From assembly GCF_900116235.1 (NCBI RefSeq), contig NZ_FPAA01000018.1:1-40666 (forward strand): DNA of 40,666 nt, written 5' to 3'. This document shows, in pieces, positions 7,981 through 15,985 of this stretch. Below the pieces are notes generated by a model. The model saw only the letters and a list, made by a program, of their open reading frames with translations, had not been told where the DNA came from and ran no database searches. Every line of letters begins with the position of its first letter. Position 1 is the first letter of the stretch. A program made the position numbers and the translations under genes. The stretch is from Marininema halotolerans. GTDB taxonomy: Bacteria > Bacillota > Bacilli > Thermoactinomycetales > DSM-45169.

Positions 7981-8007
7981 AGTAAAAATCTAGAATGAGG
8001 GGAAAAC

Positions 8008-8466
8008 ATGAATCGGCCAATTATCTTTGATTGTAGTCAGTTTGTTACCTTCGATACGTCGAACCCAAAATATGAAAAGAAGTTAAGGAGGGATCTTTCT
8101 AATCTTGGCTTTAAGGCGAAGAGAAAAAAAGAGATTGAAGTCGTTAAGTTGAACTATGGAAAAGAAGAATGGCGTGAATTTGTGCTAGAAATGGTTGATG
8201 AGGAGTATCTGGGTAACTTCGGATTTGATGAGTGACCAGAAGTAGAGGAAGTACCGAATGCTATAAAATAATCGGTGGATGTATTAAGAGAGTATGTAGA
8301 TAACAAGTGGGTAGAAAATCTCTCGTTGATTTATATAGACTATGCCATAGAGGACATCACCCTTGATCGGGTTGTAAGAGAGAAAGCGGCGAGCCATGAG
8401 ATACTCGATGTATTGTATGAGCATCAATACGAACAAGTTTTACTATTGAACATTGTAAAATCGTAA
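8008..8466 (+). pseudogene. FDCSQF-family immunity gene with two nonsense codons
   Basis: About 80% identical to the intact gene at 15986. Two in-frame stops interrupt it: TGA at 8233 where the relative has Trp (DEWPE), and TAA at 8269 where it has Lys. The frame is otherwise kept to the end (YEHQYEQVLLLNIVKS). The first 75 codons could still be made from a good GAGGGG site. A third member is at 12180. Toxin remnants upstream of the two other copies suggest the target. Confidence 0.88.
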
Positions 8467-8532
8467 AAAATAATTTTTTAATCTTCGTTTCGTGATAGAG
8501 AAATTAACTATAGAAATGGAGAAGGAATCCCT

Positions 8533-8991
8533 ATGGATAAATTATTTTTGAAGTGGATTCAAAATTATGCTGAAGATTATTTCGGACCAGGAATAGAAGT
8601 GGAAATTGATTACACAAAACACAAAATCGATAATCCTTCTTCTAAAATAACTAATATTAAATCTAATATTAAAGGAATTGAATTAATTGGAGATGCAATT
8701 GTGTGGGAAAATGGCTGTATGGACATACATATAATAAATGATAATCAAGATACGGTATTATGGGAACACCATCTTGTCGATGAAAACGTATCCTTTGATC
8801 ATATATTAAGCAATTACAGAGAAGTATTTCAAAAAGGTCAGTTAAATACAGTGGATACACTGCGTACGTTTAAAATCCAAGCATCCTGTTGGAATGGAGA
8901 TTGGGATGGGTTTATCGCTAGACAAGAGAAGGATCCAAGGAACTACTCTATCAATAAAGAGTGTGAGAAGGAGTCGATAAACAATGAATGA
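8533..8991 (+). CDS. probable immunity protein, TriTu-like family (copy 1)
   Basis: 152 residues; AGAAGGA precedes the ATG. Residues 1-25 (LFLKWIQNYAEDYFGPGIE), VWENGCMDIHI, YREVFQKGQ and the end ASCWNGDWDGFI recur in the genes at 26807 and 32172, with shorter relatives at 8984 and 10857. Conserved Trp residues and the F/LxW start resemble immunity proteins that databases label TriTu family, a moderate recollection. It overlaps the next gene by 8 bases, so the two are translated together. Confidence 0.65.
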   Translation: MDKLFLKWIQNYAEDYFGPGIEVEIDYTKHKIDNPSSKITNIKSNIKGIELIGDAIVWENGCMDIHIINDNQDTVLWEHHLVDENVSFDHILSNYREVFQKGQLNTVDTLRTFKIQASCWNGDWDGFIARQEKDPRNYSINKECEKESINNE

Positions 8992-9340
8992 AAGATTTTT
9001 AAAATGGATTAAAAGTGATGCAAATGAATTTTTTTCATCGATCCCGATCTCGGAAGTTGAAGCTCCAGTTGGACCCAATGATTCATATACAAGAATGACA
9101 AATGTTACTGATCGATTTACTGGGAAAGTGAGCGTAAAAAATAATGGCAATTTCGAACTCGAGGTACAAGATTCTGAGGGAAAGATGGTTCTCTTTGAAC
9201 ATCATGAAATAGATGATACAGCGTCATTTGAGCAGCTATTAAGTCGCTATAAGGAATTGCTGAGTCAGGGTCAAATTTCAGGGACTCCGCAAACCTTGCA
9301 ATATATGAGGTACCATCGTTATACGAATAGTCGTCGTTGA
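8984..9340 (+). CDS. probable immunity protein, TriTu-like family (copy 2)
   Basis: 118 residues starting inside the end of the previous gene, with GAAGGAG upstream. The N-terminus FLKWIKSDANEFF and middle VKNNGNFELEVQDSEG and LFEHHEIDDTASFEQLLSRY follow the first copy, but the C-terminal NGDWD segment is missing and the end is short and basic. A tandem pair of diverged relatives with overlapping frames suggests duplication for a related but different toxin. Confidence 0.62.
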   Translation: MNERFLKWIKSDANEFFSSIPISEVEAPVGPNDSYTRMTNVTDRFTGKVSVKNNGNFELEVQDSEGKMVLFEHHEIDDTASFEQLLSRYKELLSQGQISGTPQTLQYMRYHRYTNSRR

Positions 9341-9366
9341 GGACATGGTAGAAAGGTCGTTTTATT

Positions 9367-9416
9367 GATAATAAGAGGGAGCACTCATTGTTTAGTGAGT
9401 GCTCCCTCTTATTATC
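9367..9416. terminator. 21-bp perfect inverted repeat, probable bidirectional terminator
   Basis: Arms 9367-9387 and 9396-9416 pair perfectly. The GC core GGGAGCACTCA / TGAGTGCTCCC is flanked by A-rich and T-rich ends (TCTTATTATC), as in a two-way terminator. The same arms occur at 11269-11318 and, degenerate, at 23044-23085, each time before an SMI1 copy. Confidence 0.65.
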
Positions 9417-9468
9417 AGAGTACAGTACAATAGGATTAGACGAAATACTTGGAATGGAGGAAGTAACA

Positions 9469-9949
9469 ATGGGCAAACAGGAAATGATCACACAGATGAT
9501 GAGAGATTACGGGGTAAAGGGTGAGGACTATTTCGACCGAACACTCTAGAGTAAAGTAAAAGAAACGGAGGCATTGCTAAATGTCGATTTTCTAGATAGT
9601 TATAAATGGTATGTTCAGAACTATGGTAATGTTGGAATTGAAGGGGCGGATATCTTAGGGATCACCCAAAATGATGTGCCTGTTGTGGAGACAACTATTG
9701 ATTACAGACAGTACGGATTGCCTCAACAGTATGTTGTAATTGAGGACTGTGACGAATATGTGTACTGTTTAGATACATCCCGAATGGAAAACAGGGAGTG
9801 CCCTATAATAAACTGAGCAATAGGAGCCTATTCCTATAGATAAATCTGATTATGTCTATGGTTTTTTGGTAGATAGATTTCAAGGAACGATAGAAGATAC
9901 GATCTTTCAAAATTCACTCGAAGGTAGTGATGATGGTGAGGAACTGTAA
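9469..9949 (+). pseudogene. SMI1/KNR4 immunity gene, multiply damaged (copy 3)
   Basis: Starts like the others (ATGGGCAAACAGG after AATGGAGGAAG) but has TAG at 9547 (codon 27), TGA at 9814 in place of the Trp of IINW, then a 2-base deletion and a changed tail. The middle part VQNYGNVGIEGADILGI and LPQQYVVIEDCDEYVYCLDT is preserved. The degree of decay is greater than in copy 1. Confidence 0.88.
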
Positions 9950-10290
9950 AAGAAAACACTCCTTCTAATATTAGCTTCCGATACAGTTTTTTATCATACA
10001 TTGGAACCCAGTTACCTGAAAACATTGTGGTTCGAACAATTTTTAAATTAACCTATGCCATGAGTTTGAATGATGTGGTAAGGTACTTCTCCTTTAGGCG
10101 AAGGAAATGGTAAGGGTTGAGTAGTAGATGAATGGCGACTAAAGATTCCTAAGCTAAATTGGTTGTTCCTAAACTTTTAAGAAGAGGTTCAATTTAGAGA
10201 ACTACTCCGATTGAAATTCGCTATGTGAGAAATACACGAACTAGGCAAGTAGAGATTTTAAGTTGAAAAGACTATTAAGGAGATGGAAAA
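9950..10290 (+). other. gene-free stretch with a possible toxin 3' scrap
   Basis: No open gene. Around 10195-10265 a frame reads TPIEIRYVRNTRTRQVE, resembling the last residues of a polymorphic toxin, and ends about 30 bases before the next immunity gene. Weak evidence. Confidence 0.3.
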
Positions 10291-10695
10291 GTGAGAGTCC
10301 AATGCATTGCGAATAAGGGAAAGGATTTACCAAAAAAATATTGGGATGCAGAAGCAGAAGAGGAATACACGGAATACTATGAGCTGAAAATCGGTCACGT
10401 ATATATCGTGTATGGTATGTATTTATATAAAGATATCATTAACTATCTTGTGGCATATAGTATAAACCCAGCATTACCTTTTTGGTATCCTGCAGATTTA
10501 TTCAAAGTTGTGAACCAAATACTCCCTATGGAATGGTATTTTTCGCATAGTAAAGGGACAGAAGATGAAATTACAGCAGTTTGGGGATATCAAGAACTGA
10601 TGGATGATAAACATTTTGATGATTTAATGGAAAGAGAGCCAGAAGCTCTTAAAATATTTAAGAAGCGAAAAAAGGAAATTGATGAATTTATGTAG
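10291..10695 (+). CDS. probable immunity protein, unassigned family
   Basis: 134 residues with a GTG start behind AAGGAGATGG. Pattern: RVQCIANKGKDLP, then ELKIGHVYIVYGMYLYKD, PFWYPADLF and a lysine-rich helical tail (ALKIFKKRKKEIDEFM). I have the impression of a family common near polymorphic toxins but cannot name it. A possible toxin end lies just upstream. Confidence 0.65.
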   Translation: MRVQCIANKGKDLPKKYWDAEAEEEYTEYYELKIGHVYIVYGMYLYKDIINYLVAYSINPALPFWYPADLFKVVNQILPMEWYFSHSKGTEDEITAVWGYQELMDDKHFDDLMEREPEALKIFKKRKKEIDEFM

Positions 10696-10696
10696 A

Positions 10697-10855
10697 TGTC
10701 CCCAAGAAATATTTATGGGAAACAGATAAAATTAGGGATTGGGTATATATTATGGGTCCAAATTCAAATAGTTCAAGATGGAGTAAAAACGTGGGCGTTG
10801 TGTTCCAACTGAAATGCCTGAAGCTAAGAATATAAGGCACTTGGGAGGAAAATAG
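10697..10855 (+). pseudogene. toxin C-terminal remnant ending one base before the next gene
   Basis: A frame reads DVPKKYLWETDKIRDW and GPNSNSSRWSKN; after a shift, from 10796, it reads RCVPTEMPEAKNIRHLGGK and stops at 10853-10855. The ATG of the next gene is at 10857. Such near-contact is typical of a toxin end followed by its immunity gene. Confidence 0.5.
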
Positions 10856-10856
10856 T

Positions 10857-11150
10857 ATGCATGAATTTTTCTTAAATTGGGTTAAGAAAAATCAGTTGAA
10901 TTTTGAAAAAATGGGTATTAAAGTAGAATTGAATGGAGTAAGAAGAGATATACCTGATCCAAAAGTTTCCTTTTCCTTTTCGTCTACTAACTGTATGAGT
11001 ACTATGACGGTATGGAAGTCAAAGCTAGTAGACTTTGAAGTGCTTGATTTTAACAGTCAAAAGAGGGTGTTATATTACTACAGAGAGATTAAAGAGGAAG
11101 GAGAGTTTGACTCTATAATCCATAAAATGATTGAGCTAGTAGCAGTTTGA
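10857..11150 (+). CDS. probable immunity protein, TriTu-like family (short)
   Basis: 97 residues; TTGGGAGG lies upstream, inside the toxin remnant. The start FFLNWVKKNQ and middle STMTVWKSKLVDFEVLDF and VLYYYREIKEEGEFDSI match the family at 8533, 26807 and 32172 at a distance. This short form is closest to what I remember as TriTu immunity proteins. Its partner is probably the toxin whose last codons remain directly upstream. Confidence 0.62.
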   Translation: MHEFFLNWVKKNQLNFEKMGIKVELNGVRRDIPDPKVSFSFSSTNCMSTMTVWKSKLVDFEVLDFNSQKRVLYYYREIKEEGEFDSIIHKMIELVAV

Positions 11151-11268
11151 TAGCTATTTTTTCTTTATTGGCTGACCAACTAGGCTCGATTTTATTTGAA
11201 TACAATTATAAATATAAAAAAATATATATAAAATAAAAAACCGATTAAAATGTAGAGATATTTTTATT

Positions 11269-11318
11269 GATAATAAGAGGGAGCACTCACTAATCTATGA
11301 GTGCTCCCTCTTATTATC
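11269..11318. terminator. 21-bp perfect inverted repeat, second copy
   Basis: Arms 11269-11289 and 11298-11318 are identical in sequence to those at 9367-9416; only the 8-base loop differs. The following 50 bases (AGAGTACAGTACAATA onward) are also shared with the other copy, up to the SMI1 start. Confidence 0.65.
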
Positions 11319-11370
11319 AGAGTACAGTACAATAAGCTTAAACGAATTACTTGGAATGGAGGGACTAACA

Positions 11371-11529
11371 ATGAGCAAGCAGGAAATAATCGCACAGATG
11401 ATGAGAGATTACGCGGTATAGGGTGAGGACTATTTCGACTCAATACCCGAGAGTAAAGTAAAAGAAATGGAGGCGTTGTTAGGTGTCGCTCTTCCAGATA
11501 GTTATAAATGGTATGTCCATCAAATGTAA
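11371..11529 (+). pseudogene. SMI1/KNR4 immunity gene, 3'-truncated (copy 4)
   Basis: Only the first 52 codons remain: the usual start, a TAG at the codon that is Lys in the relatives (YAVKG), then LPDSYKWYVHQM and a stop. Everything after SYKWY is lost. The next SMI1 gene, from a different subgroup, follows 30 bases later, so the truncation may come from replacement of the downstream part. Confidence 0.85.
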
Positions 11530-11558
11530 GGTAATAAAAACGGAGGATTGTTCAAAAA

Positions 11559-12005
11559 ATGCAAAAGGAAATTAGGAAACTTCTTTGTGGATTTGATGAA
11601 GATGATGTATTTTTTGGAGGCGGAGCAAGTACGGAACAGATCATTGAGTGTGAAAAAAAGCTAAATGTACAGTTCCCGGATAGTTATAAGTGGTTTATAA
11701 GAGAGTATGGTTTTGGAGGAGCTTGTGAAACTGAAATAAATGGAGTTAATATTAATTCAGGATCATTGAAAGTGGTCGAGGAAACCGAGTATTATAGAGA
11801 ATTCGGCTTACCAAAGTCTATGGTTGTTATTAATAGTAGTATAGGACCCTATATTCTTTGTTTAGATACTAGTAAGATGGAAAAAGGGGAGTGTCCGGTA
11901 GTTGCTTGGGATCAGATTGAGGGTGAAGGTCTACCGGAATACAAGAATTTCTACGAATACTATATTGAAGATTTGAAACGGATTATAGAAGATGAAGGTA
12001 CTTGA
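11559..12005 (+). CDS. SMI1/KNR4 immunity protein (copy 5, diverged)
   Basis: 148 residues; CGGAGGA lies 11 bases before the ATG. It has the SMI1/KNR4 plan: IIECEKKLNVQFPDSYKWFI, YGFGGA, VEETEYYREFGLPKSMVVI, ILCLDTSKMEKGECPVVAW and a helical end. It is too different from the other copies to be a recent duplicate, and so is probably specific to another toxin. No damage seen. Confidence 0.9.
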   Translation: MQKEIRKLLCGFDEDDVFFGGGASTEQIIECEKKLNVQFPDSYKWFIREYGFGGACETEINGVNINSGSLKVVEETEYYREFGLPKSMVVINSSIGPYILCLDTSKMEKGECPVVAWDQIEGEGLPEYKNFYEYYIEDLKRIIEDEGT

Positions 12006-12062
12006 GCTGATTTAGTCAAATAACATCTAAAATAGAGACTTTTTACTTGTGATAAGGATTGT

Positions 12063-12170
12063 TATGGAGAAGAAGATAAAATAAAAAACAGAGAGTAACA
12101 TCCCGCGGAGAAAAGGATGTAAACAGTTATATGGTCACTTAAATAATGGCTAGTACTATAAGTAGGGGGG
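12063..12170 (+). pseudogene. toxin 3' remnant (KQLYGHLNNG)
   Basis: Bases 12095-12160 encode, with small frame changes, SRGEKDV and KQLYGHLNNG, matching the toxin end at 15758-15976. Both lie directly before genes of the same FDCSQF immunity family, which supports a cognate pairing. Confidence 0.65.
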
Positions 12171-12179
12171 GGGCGAAAG

Positions 12180-12635
12180 GTGTCGAATGATGTATTATTT
12201 GATTGTAGTCAGTTTGTCAGCTTTAATACAGATGATTCGTGTGTAGTGGATGACTTAAAAGCAGATTTAAAGAAGCTGGAATTTGAAAAAATAAAAATTA
12301 AAGCAGAGATTGATAATGTGAAATTACAGTATTATCAAGAAGAGTGGCTTGAATATGTTTTCGAAATGGTTGATTTGGAATTCTTGGGATATCTTCAATC
12401 TAATGAGTGGCCGCAACAAAATGAGGTACCCGTACCCATAGAAAAGTTGATTTCCGTATTAAAAAACTACGTGGATCTGAAGTTGATAAGAGACTTAAAG
12501 ATCATGTTTGTTGGGTGTGCACCTGAAAAAAAGAATGAAAAATGGGTATCTAGAGTTCGGGTGACCAGTGATAAAATAATCGATGAACTTTATGAGAATC
12601 AGTTTGAAACCGTGATCATTTTAGAAGTTGATTAA
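12180..12635 (+). CDS. FDCSQF-family immunity protein (intact, diverged)
   Basis: 151 residues with a GTG start. Pattern LFDCSQFVSFNTDD, VKLQYYQEEWLEYVFEMVDL, LGYLQSNEWPQQNEVPVPIE and IIDELYENQFETVIIL, shared with 15986 (intact) and 8008 (broken). The ribosome site is an unusual run of nine G at 12165-12173, six bases before the start. Upstream lies the remnant of the same toxin type as before 15986, so this is probably immunity to that toxin. Family name unknown to me. Confidence 0.75.
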   Translation: MSNDVLFDCSQFVSFNTDDSCVVDDLKADLKKLEFEKIKIKAEIDNVKLQYYQEEWLEYVFEMVDLEFLGYLQSNEWPQQNEVPVPIEKLISVLKNYVDLKLIRDLKIMFVGCAPEKKNEKWVSRVRVTSDKIIDELYENQFETVIILEVD

Positions 12636-12699
12636 GTATAGATAATCTCTAATTTTTTAGGATCAGATCTCTCTAAGGATGGGATTAGGAGGAATGGGT

Positions 12700-13278
12700 A
12701 TGAGCGTGACAGAAGAAAAAAAAATAATAGCAAAATCAGCCCTACATTCATTTGGGGGAACACCGTCAGTATATAGATGCTGGGATGATAATAGGAATAG
12801 TCATGTGGATTTAGTAACATGCAAAAACAGACCCTACGAAGGCATAAATTCTTCTGCTACAATTGGACTTTCCGATTTTTCAATTGGGTATTCTGCAGGC
12901 GATGTTCCTTTAAGGACCGAGATTGTGGGTGCAGCTAATTCTGAGTTTGAATGGTTTCCGAATGTATTAAGTACCTGTGCCTTTAATGTGATTAATTCTC
13001 AGATGGAATGCGGTATGGGGAAAATACATCACGATGTAATCGAAATGTACTATCCTAGTTTTGAAATGAAACACATTCTCTTTGTGCCTCCATTTTTGTG
13101 GGAAGAATCGTTAAAGACCATTGATTTTCCTGATAAGAAAGTCGCATGGTTAATGGCTATACCTATTTCAGAAAATGAATATCGTTATGCTAAGGAAAAA
13201 GGAAGCGAAGCACTTGAGGATCTATTCGAGAAAAAAGAAATCGATTTTTATGATTTAAAGAGAAAATCCGTGGTATAA
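12700..13278 (+). CDS. SUFU-family immunity protein (second, diverged)
   Basis: 192 residues from ATG 12700, chosen because TTAGGAGG ends about 7 bases upstream and covers the earlier ATGs at 12679 and 12694. It matches the SUFU plan: VDLVTCKNRPYEGINSSATI, GLSDF, then RTEIVGAANSEFEWFPN and WLMAIPISENEYRYAKEKG near the end. Only distantly similar to the SUFU gene at 2767. Its former toxin is not visible nearby. A terminator follows. Confidence 0.75.
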   Translation: MSVTEEKKIIAKSALHSFGGTPSVYRCWDDNRNSHVDLVTCKNRPYEGINSSATIGLSDFSIGYSAGDVPLRTEIVGAANSEFEWFPNVLSTCAFNVINSQMECGMGKIHHDVIEMYYPSFEMKHILFVPPFLWEESLKTIDFPDKKVAWLMAIPISENEYRYAKEKGSEALEDLFEKKEIDFYDLKRKSVV

Positions 13279-13295
13279 CTCTTTTGATTATGGTG

Positions 13296-13331
13296 CCATT
13301 GACTAGATAAAATAGTCATGGTTCTTTTTTT
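13296..13331 (+). terminator. intrinsic terminator after the second SUFU gene
   Basis: CCATTGACTA and TAGTCATGG pair around a 7-base loop, followed by TTCTTTTTTT. Confidence 0.75.
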
Positions 13332-13410
13332 ATGTCTTCAAACAGATTAAGTACGAACGTTAGTGATGTACAATAAGTTTAAACCAATTACTAGAATGAG
13401 AGGAATCAGC

Positions 13411-13866
13411 ATGAACAAACAGGAAATGATCGCACAGATGATGAGAGATTACGCGGTAAAGGGTGAGGACTATTTCGACCCAATGCCCGAGAGTAAATTA
13501 AAAGAAGCGGAAGCGTTGTTAGAGGTCGCGCTTCCAGATAGTTACAAATGGTATATTCAGAATTATGGTCATGGAGGCGTTGGGGGGGTAGAGATCTTAG
13601 GGATCACCCAAAATGTCGTGCCTGTTGTAGAGACAACTATTGAGTACAGACAGTACGAATTACCACAACAATATGTTGTAATTGAGGACTGTGACGAATA
13701 TGTGTACTGTTTGGATACATCACGAATGGAAAATGGGGAATGCCCTATAATAAACTGGGCAATATGGGAGCCTATCCCTATCGATAAATTTGACGATTTC
13801 TACAGTTTTTTAGTTGATAGATTTCAAGGGGAAATTGATAATCTGGATGATGATGACGAGTTGTGA
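13411..13866 (+). CDS. SMI1/KNR4 immunity protein (copy 6, intact)
   Basis: 151 residues from ATG 13411 with AGAGGAAT upstream; the ATG at 13363 lies in the duplicated leader. This is the reference copy of the group: LPDSYKWYIQNYGHGG, LPQQYVVIEDCDEYVYCLDT, NGECPIINW, DDFYSFLVDRFQ and a DDDDEL tail. The leader 13336-13410 repeats 3408-3483. Long stretches are near identical at DNA level to 3484-3940 and 23150-23602, showing recent duplication or conversion. Seven G in a row near 13584 are a possible slippage spot. Confidence 0.92.
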   Translation: MNKQEMIAQMMRDYAVKGEDYFDPMPESKLKEAEALLEVALPDSYKWYIQNYGHGGVGGVEILGITQNVVPVVETTIEYRQYELPQQYVVIEDCDEYVYCLDTSRMENGECPIINWAIWEPIPIDKFDDFYSFLVDRFQGEIDNLDDDDEL

Positions 13867-14059
13867 TTACTATAAAATGGACCTCTTCGATGTCTGAAGA
13901 TAGCGGTTGAACGAGCAAGAATTAAGCTAGCAGGAGTAATCGAGTCACAGTAATTCTATTAAGAGTCAAATTTTGAAGGAGTACGATAACAAGAAGAAAG
14001 ATATTACCATCATATGGTGAAAGGATTGCGAAATGAAGGCCAAGTAAAGAGGTGTGCTG

Positions 14060-14428
14060 ATGATATACGATGAACTGTATTGTAAGTTATTTGTAGATGC
14101 CAATATCGATTTTGATCAGTTAGTAAATATTATTACAAAAAAAACGAATGGGAAAAAAGGTTTCTTTGGTAGTATTACAACGAATTGTTGTGATATGTCT
14201 TTAATGACTAACGATGATTATAATTGTATAAAGAAACATACGAAGGGGAAAGGTTCATTTCTGTACTTTCGTTATTTCCTAGAGATTGATCCAGTAGAAA
14301 GCTGTGCTCAAGCCACATATATCGATGAGATAGGAAAATTACTTCAATCGCTTGATTCATCGGGATTTAGAGCGGTAGCTGCTTGTGATTTTGAAGAAGA
14401 ACTACCGAATCAGGGATTCTTTTTGTAG
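14060..14428 (+). CDS. probable immunity protein, EEELPNxGFF family (copy 1)
   Basis: 122 residues from ATG 14060; AGAGGT lies 7 bases upstream, which favours it over the GTG at 14054. It shares with 27227: CKLFVDANIDFDQLVNII, the SLMTNDDYNCIKKHTKGKGS segment, FLYFRYFLEID, IDEIGKLLQSL and the end CDFEEELPNQGFFL. Two 3' scraps of the same family are at 24745 and 36538. Family recurrent near toxin loci; name not certain. Confidence 0.7.
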   Translation: MIYDELYCKLFVDANIDFDQLVNIITKKTNGKKGFFGSITTNCCDMSLMTNDDYNCIKKHTKGKGSFLYFRYFLEIDPVESCAQATYIDEIGKLLQSLDSSGFRAVAACDFEEELPNQGFFL

Positions 14429-14454
14429 GATGAGATGAAAGCAAAGTGAAGTAC

Positions 14455-14585
14455 ATGCAAAACCCCTCCAGAAAATTTGAAGGGGTTATAGGTGGATGGG
14501 CCATTTAAGGCAGGAAGAGATATTGCTAAACGCATAAGGCTATGGTTTATATGGAGCAGTGCCTAAAGTGAAAGAATTGAAATAA
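14455..14585 (+). other. short hairpin and unassigned remnant
   Basis: AACCCCT / AGGGGTT form a hairpin at 14461-14487 without a plus-strand T run. After it, short frames GHLRQEEILLNA and GYGLYGAVPKVKELK end 16 bases before the next gene, as a toxin end would. Weak. Confidence 0.3.
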
Positions 14586-14600
14586 TACAAAGGAGGAACT

Positions 14601-14909
14601 ATGAAGGAAAAATCAATGATGGAGAGGTTATCCTATATTTTTAATTGCTATCTGAAGGGGGACCCAGTATGGATAGAGTGTGATACTTTCTGTGATGAAT
14701 TTCATGATCTTTATGGTTTGAATTTTGCCGACAGTAGTATTGAGTTGTTAGGAACTGATAAACGTGAGGAACTCACAGAACTATTGAGAATTTGTTCTAG
14801 GTTTAATCCATGTATCAGTGAACACGTTAAGTATCCAAATGCATATACAAATGAAATGGATGTATATACTAAATCTACTGAGGTGTGGGAGATGATTTTT
14901 GATAAATAA
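14601..14909 (+). CDS. small probable immunity protein
   Basis: 102 residues, helical and acidic, with AAAGGAGG before the ATG. Features: MMERLSYIFNCYLKGDPV, CDEFHDLYGL, then a helix ending ICSRFNPC. No known family recognised. It has its own terminator and a possible toxin end upstream, which supports an immunity role by position only. Confidence 0.6.
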   Translation: MKEKSMMERLSYIFNCYLKGDPVWIECDTFCDEFHDLYGLNFADSSIELLGTDKREELTELLRICSRFNPCISEHVKYPNAYTNEMDVYTKSTEVWEMIFDK

Positions 14910-14943
14910 TCTTTGAGTTTAGAAAAGAAAATTACTGTCATTT

Positions 14944-14984
14944 TGCACTTTGCAGGGAATGGCTTGTAAAGTGCATTTTATTTT
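14944..14984 (+). terminator. intrinsic terminator
   Basis: TGCACTTT / AAAGTGCA stem with a 16-base loop and TTTTATTTT tail. Confidence 0.7.
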
Positions 14985-15012
14985 GCGATAGGAAAAGTCC
15001 TACATATCATGT

Positions 15013-15110
15013 AAAGCGTGTTACGTGTTTACGGTGACACGGAAGTGTGTGACGGTTTACAATTTAGAGGAAGAAGATTATCACACGTACTTTGTTTCGC
15101 TGCGTTCATG
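15013..15110 (+). pseudogene. Hint domain remnant
   Basis: KRVT, then VTVYNLEEEDYHTYFVS in one frame, followed by unrelated sequence instead of the toxin junction. Same relic as at 1130, 4872 and 23637. Confidence 0.78.
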
Positions 15111-15140
15111 TTTCTAATTATTTGGATGAGGTGTTACTCT

Positions 15141-15626
15141 ATGAAGGAGAGAAAAGAACGGTTGAAAGAGATAATATCGAGAAATAAATCAAGAAGAGAA
15201 ATCGATATTATGAAAAAAGTATATAGAAACAAATGGGGATTGGAAATAGAGGTAGAGGATTTTCTTCCATTAAAAGAGTCGGAAGAGATAATATCTAATA
15301 TATATAATAAAGTTATTTGGGGATATAACAATAATAAAATATATGATATAAATAGATTAATGATAAATATAAAAGAGTATATTTATAAAATGAACAATAA
15401 TGAAAGGTTAATTGTATTCAATTTAAATGAGATTCCAGATTTCAAAAGAAGATATGGGTTAAAATTGGAATATAATAAAAGTGTTTTTCTTATAGAAAGT
15501 ATTGTTGAATCGTGTAGATTAAATCTTGATGTAATAATCGTTGATGAATGTTTGCATTCTGGATTATGTGTAGAAGTCGAGGAACATTCGTTTTTATTTA
15601 CAACATGGGGTATTGAAAAAGATTAA
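15141..15626 (+). CDS. probable immunity protein, unassigned family
   Basis: 161 residues from ATG 15141, eight bases after GAGGTG; an upstream ATG at 15018 lies inside the Hint remnant. Very AT-rich with many AUA codons. It has a charged helical N-terminus (ERKERLKEIISRNKSRRE) and a conserved-looking C-terminal half: NNERLIVFNLNEIPDFKRRY, SVFLIESIVES, then VEEHSFLFTTWG. It follows a Hint remnant directly; no toxin tip remains between them. Confidence 0.62.
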   Translation: MKERKERLKEIISRNKSRREIDIMKKVYRNKWGLEIEVEDFLPLKESEEIISNIYNKVIWGYNNNKIYDINRLMINIKEYIYKMNNNERLIVFNLNEIPDFKRRYGLKLEYNKSVFLIESIVESCRLNLDVIIVDECLHSGLCVEVEEHSFLFTTWGIEKD

Positions 15627-15757
15627 TATGACGACGGGTTTTTCAACCTTCTTGCGACGATTGTCCACTAGAAGGACAAGAATAGTAAAACAGGCCTTGA
15701 AGCCCTATTCCTACACCTGGGCAAAGTGGATCAAGAGATCTTCTCATTAGGAATGTT

Positions 15758-15976
15758 AACCACTTCGACGGATCTAATCGATGTGGTCAATTAGATACAA
15801 GAAGATACTATGACGATAAAGGTAATGCGATACTAGATATCGATTGAATCATTCATTGAAATCCTAAAGCACACCGTATGCACATAATTGGGATGAAAAA
15901 AGGATTGACATCCCTAAGAGGAAAGGATATTAAACAGTTATATGATCACTTGAATAATGGTAAATATCCAGAATGA
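15758..15976 (+). pseudogene. polymorphic toxin C-terminal domain remnant
   Basis: One frame runs for 73 codons: NHFDGSNRCGQLDTRRYYDD, KGNAILDID, stop (15845), IIH, stop (15857), then NPKAHRMHIIGMKKGLTSLR and KQLYDHLNNGKYPE, ending 9 bases before the next gene. The TRRYYDxxGxAxxDID and HxxPKxHRxH pattern recalls Bacillus polymorphic toxins of the type 24-like group, with probable catalytic His residues. Killed by two nonsense codons. Bases 15627-15757 hold no clear relic. Confidence 0.75.
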
Positions 15977-15985
15977 GGAGAAAAC

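Noticed and set aside
9367-11318. Possible CRISPR array from the repeated hairpins
   Set aside because: Only two good copies 1.9 kb apart with genes between them and no regular spacers; they behave as terminators.
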